Shown here: one piece after another, positions 5,365-6,981 of the stretch
Numbering within the stretch: the stretch's first letter is position 1
How the letters are laid out: every line of letters begins with the position of its first letter
Assembly (NCBI GenBank): GCA_018903055.1
Contig: JAHIPW010000085.1
Coordinates: 1 to 6,981, forward strand
DNA: 6,981 nt
Reading direction: 5' to 3'
Source: DRGV01 sp018903055 [NCBI: bacterium]
GTDB taxonomy: Bacteria > UBP18 > UBA7526
The notes under the pieces: generated by a model
Databases searched by the model: none
What the model was told of the DNA's origin: nothing
The model's input: the letters and a program-made list of their open reading frames with translations, nothing else
Translations under genes and position numbers: made by a program

Positions 5365-6981
5365 ATGAGTTACGGATACCAGGGAAAGATACTGGAAGTC
5401 GATCTAACCACTCAGAAGATATCCCAAAGAAAGGTAAAGGAAGAGGATGTTAAGAAGTACTTCATGGGAAGCGGCCTGGCGGCTAAGATATTATCTGAAG
5501 AGGCAGATCTAAGCCTCGATCCCTTTGACCCCGCTAATCCCTTGATCTTTATGGCCGGCCTCTTGACCGGGACCATGGTTCCTACGGCCTGTAAGTTAAG
5601 TGTCTGTAGCAAGAGCCCTCTTACCGGGATATGGAATGAGGCCACCGTGGGGGGTCACTGGCCGGCCCACTTCAAATTCACGGGATATGATGGGATAATC
5701 ATCAGAGGAAAATCAGATAAACCGGTCTATCTCTGGATTAATGATGCGAAATGCGAAATGCGAAATGCGGAAAGTGTTTGGGGAAGGGATACTTTCGAGA
5801 CCAGTGAGCTGTTGAAGAAGGAGACGGATGATAAGGCGCTTGTAGCGGCAATCGGCCAGGCAGGAGAAAACCTGTCCAGAATGGCCAGCATTGTCTTTGA
5901 TGGAATGAATGCTCGAATCGCTGCCCGGGGTGGACCGGGAGCGGTAATGGGTTCTAAAAATTTAAAGGCCATCGTAGTAAAAGGAAATAAAAGACCAGAG
6001 ATTAAGGATTGGGAAGGCTTAAGGGAACTATTGAAGAAGGAGATCCCAATAATAAAGGAGAAGGCAAAAGGGTTGAGCGAATTTGGCACTGCTGGAGGGG
6101 CTGTAGCAGTAGAGGCCTTCGCCGATCTCCCCATTAAGAACTGGCAACTCGGCTCCTGGGAAGAGGGGATTAAGAAGATATCCGGACAGAGGATGAGGGA
6201 GAGAATATGGGTGAGACACTATCACTGCTATTCCTGTCCTATAGGTTGTGCCAAGATTGTCAAAGGCAATGGAAAGTATGGGAAGTTCTATGGCCACTAT
6301 CCGGAGTATGAAACGGTGGGAATGCTGGGAGCAAACTGTTTGAATGATGATCTGGAACTCCTGGCCTATGTAAACGAGTTGTGTAATAAATTTGGACTGG
6401 ATACCATTTCCACTGGTTCGACTATTGCCTTTGCCATGGAGTGCTATGAGAAAGGGAAGATTACAAAAGAGGATACTGGTGGTTTAGAGATAAAGTGGGG
6501 AGATTCTAAGGCCATGATTACTTTAATAAATCAGATTGCTAAAAGAGAAGGATTTGTAGGAGAATATCTTGCAGATGGACCGGTTGAGGCAGCAAAAAAG
6601 ATTGGCAAAGGCACAATGGAATTTGTTTCCCAGACAAAGGGACTTGACTATCCGGCTCACGATCCAAGGGGACATTTCTCCATGGCCCTCTCCTATGCTA
6701 CGAGTGTAAGGGGGGCCTGCCACTTAGAGGGCCTAACTTATTTTCTCGATAGAGGATTGAAGATAGAGGACCTGGGATATACAGAACCACCAGACCAGTT
6801 TCAGGAGGATGGCAAGCCGCAGATCACTTATAACTTGCAGAACTTCTTAAGTGTCTATAACCCCTTGGGGATCTGTAAGTTTTTGATGGGAAGGGCGGAG
6901 CCCTCCCAGATTGCCAGGTGGGTCAATAGGGTCACTGGTTTTGAGATGGACATGAAAGAACTCTTAAAAATCGGAGAGAGG
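5365..6981 (+). CDS. aor: Aldehyde:ferredoxin oxidoreductase (tungsten-pterin AOR family), 3' partial
   Basis: Interconverts aldehydes and carboxylic acids with ferredoxin as electron partner; cytoplasmic, oxygen-sensitive, using a tungsten bis-pterin cofactor and one [4Fe-4S] cluster. The frame is open for 539 codons to the window edge; the family is about 600-640 aa, so 60-100 residues are missing. Visible: N-terminal domain GYQGKILEVDLTTQKIS, FMGSGLAAKIL, SKSPLTGIWNEATVGG, FTGYDGIIIRG and ARGGPGAVMGSKNLKAI; cluster Cys288, 291 and 295 (CYSCPIGC, CX2CX3C) and probable fourth ligand Cys504 in NPLGICKF; YPEYETVGMLG; FGLDTISTG; DPRGHFSMALSYATS; RGACHLEG with His453. The first three Cys fall at the same numbers I recall for the Pyrococcus furiosus enzyme. 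ATG 5365 has GAGAGG at 5350-5355 and gives the normal family N-terminus. A perfect 7-bp tandem repeat lies in the gene at codons 127-135. Other family members (GOR, BamB-like) are less likely but not excluded. Confidence 0.93.
   Translation, partial: MSYGYQGKILEVDLTTQKISQRKVKEEDVKKYFMGSGLAAKILSEEADLSLDPFDPANPLIFMAGLLTGTMVPTACKLSVCSKSPLTGIWNEATVGGHWPAHFKFTGYDGIIIRGKSDKPVYLWINDAKCEMRNAESVWGRDTFETSELLKKETDDKALVAAIGQAGENLSRMASIVFDGMNARIAARGGPGAVMGSKNLKAIVVKGNKRPEIKDWEGLRELLKKEIPIIKEKAKGLSEFGTAGGAVAVEAFADLPIKNWQLGSWEEGIKKISGQRMRERIWVRHYHCYSCPIGCAKIVKGNGKYGKFYGHYPEYETVGMLGANCLNDDLELLAYVNELCNKFGLDTISTGSTIAFAMECYEKGKITKEDTGGLEIKWGDSKAMITLINQIAKREGFVGEYLADGPVEAAKKIGKGTMEFVSQTKGLDYPAHDPRGHFSMALSYATSVRGACHLEGLTYFLDRGLKIEDLGYTEPPDQFQEDGKPQITYNLQNFLSVYNPLGICKFLMGRAEPSQIARWVNRVTGFEMDMKELLKIGER
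5744..5769 (+). repeat. Perfect heptamer tandem repeat (atgcgaa, 3.7 copies) inside the oxidoreductase gene
   Basis: Three exact copies of atgcgaa (5744-5764) plus atgcg (5765-5769). Because 7 is not a multiple of 3, the copies are read in three frames and give NDAKCEMRNAES. The encoded segment fits the family without obvious insertion, in a variable surface stretch before VWGRDTFE. Gain or loss of one copy would shift the frame and truncate the enzyme early. Confidence 0.85.

Overview
The window is a one-strand (+) metabolic gene cluster from what looks like an anaerobic prokaryote, probably a bacterium. The hints are a tungsten-type aldehyde:ferredoxin oxidoreductase, GA-rich Shine-Dalgarno sequences, Arg codons dominated by AGA/AGG, and unusual repeat-filled gaps of a kind I associate with uncultivated anaerobic lineages. 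I cannot name the phylum. Both window edges cut a gene: the first CDS lacks its N-terminus and the last lacks its C-terminus.

Layout: (1) 3-1379, carboxyltransferase subunit of a biotin-dependent acyl-CoA carboxylase/decarboxylase (MmdA/PccB family), 5' partial; (2) 1380-1505, gap filled by a heptamer-period inverted repeat; (3) 1506-1772, minimal biotin carrier protein of 88 aa; (4) 1773-1958, gap of octamer and heptamer words plus a small palindrome; (5) 1959-3467, biotin carboxylase, 502 aa; (6) 3464-3946, a second biotin carrier of 160 aa, ATGA-overlapped with the biotin carboxylase; (7) 3944-4020, an 11-unit heptamer array that begins on the stop codon of gene 6; (8) 4044-5231, CaiB/BaiF-type (class III) CoA-transferase, GTG start; (9) 5232-5364, gap with octamer-period arrays around a perfect hairpin; (10) 5365-6981, aldehyde:ferredoxin oxidoreductase, 539 codons open to the window end.

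Genes 1, 3, 5 and 6 supply every part of a biotin-dependent acyl-CoA carboxylase (biotin carboxylase, carrier, carboxyltransferase), with one carrier more than needed. The likely reaction is reversible carboxylation of a short acyl-CoA such as propionyl-CoA to methylmalonyl-CoA. The CoA-transferase could move CoA between acids, and the oxidoreductase interconverts an aldehyde and its carboxylic acid using ferredoxin. Together they suggest an anaerobic route linking aldehyde, acid, acyl-CoA and carboxylated acyl-CoA; the actual substrates cannot be read from the sequence.

The most unusual thing is not a gene. All four non-overlapping gaps are packed with imperfect tandem words of strict period 7 or 8, each gap using a different word, and usually arranged as two opposing halves that could fold. 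A perfect 7-bp tandem repeat also lies inside the oxidoreductase gene, where a change in copy number would shift the frame.
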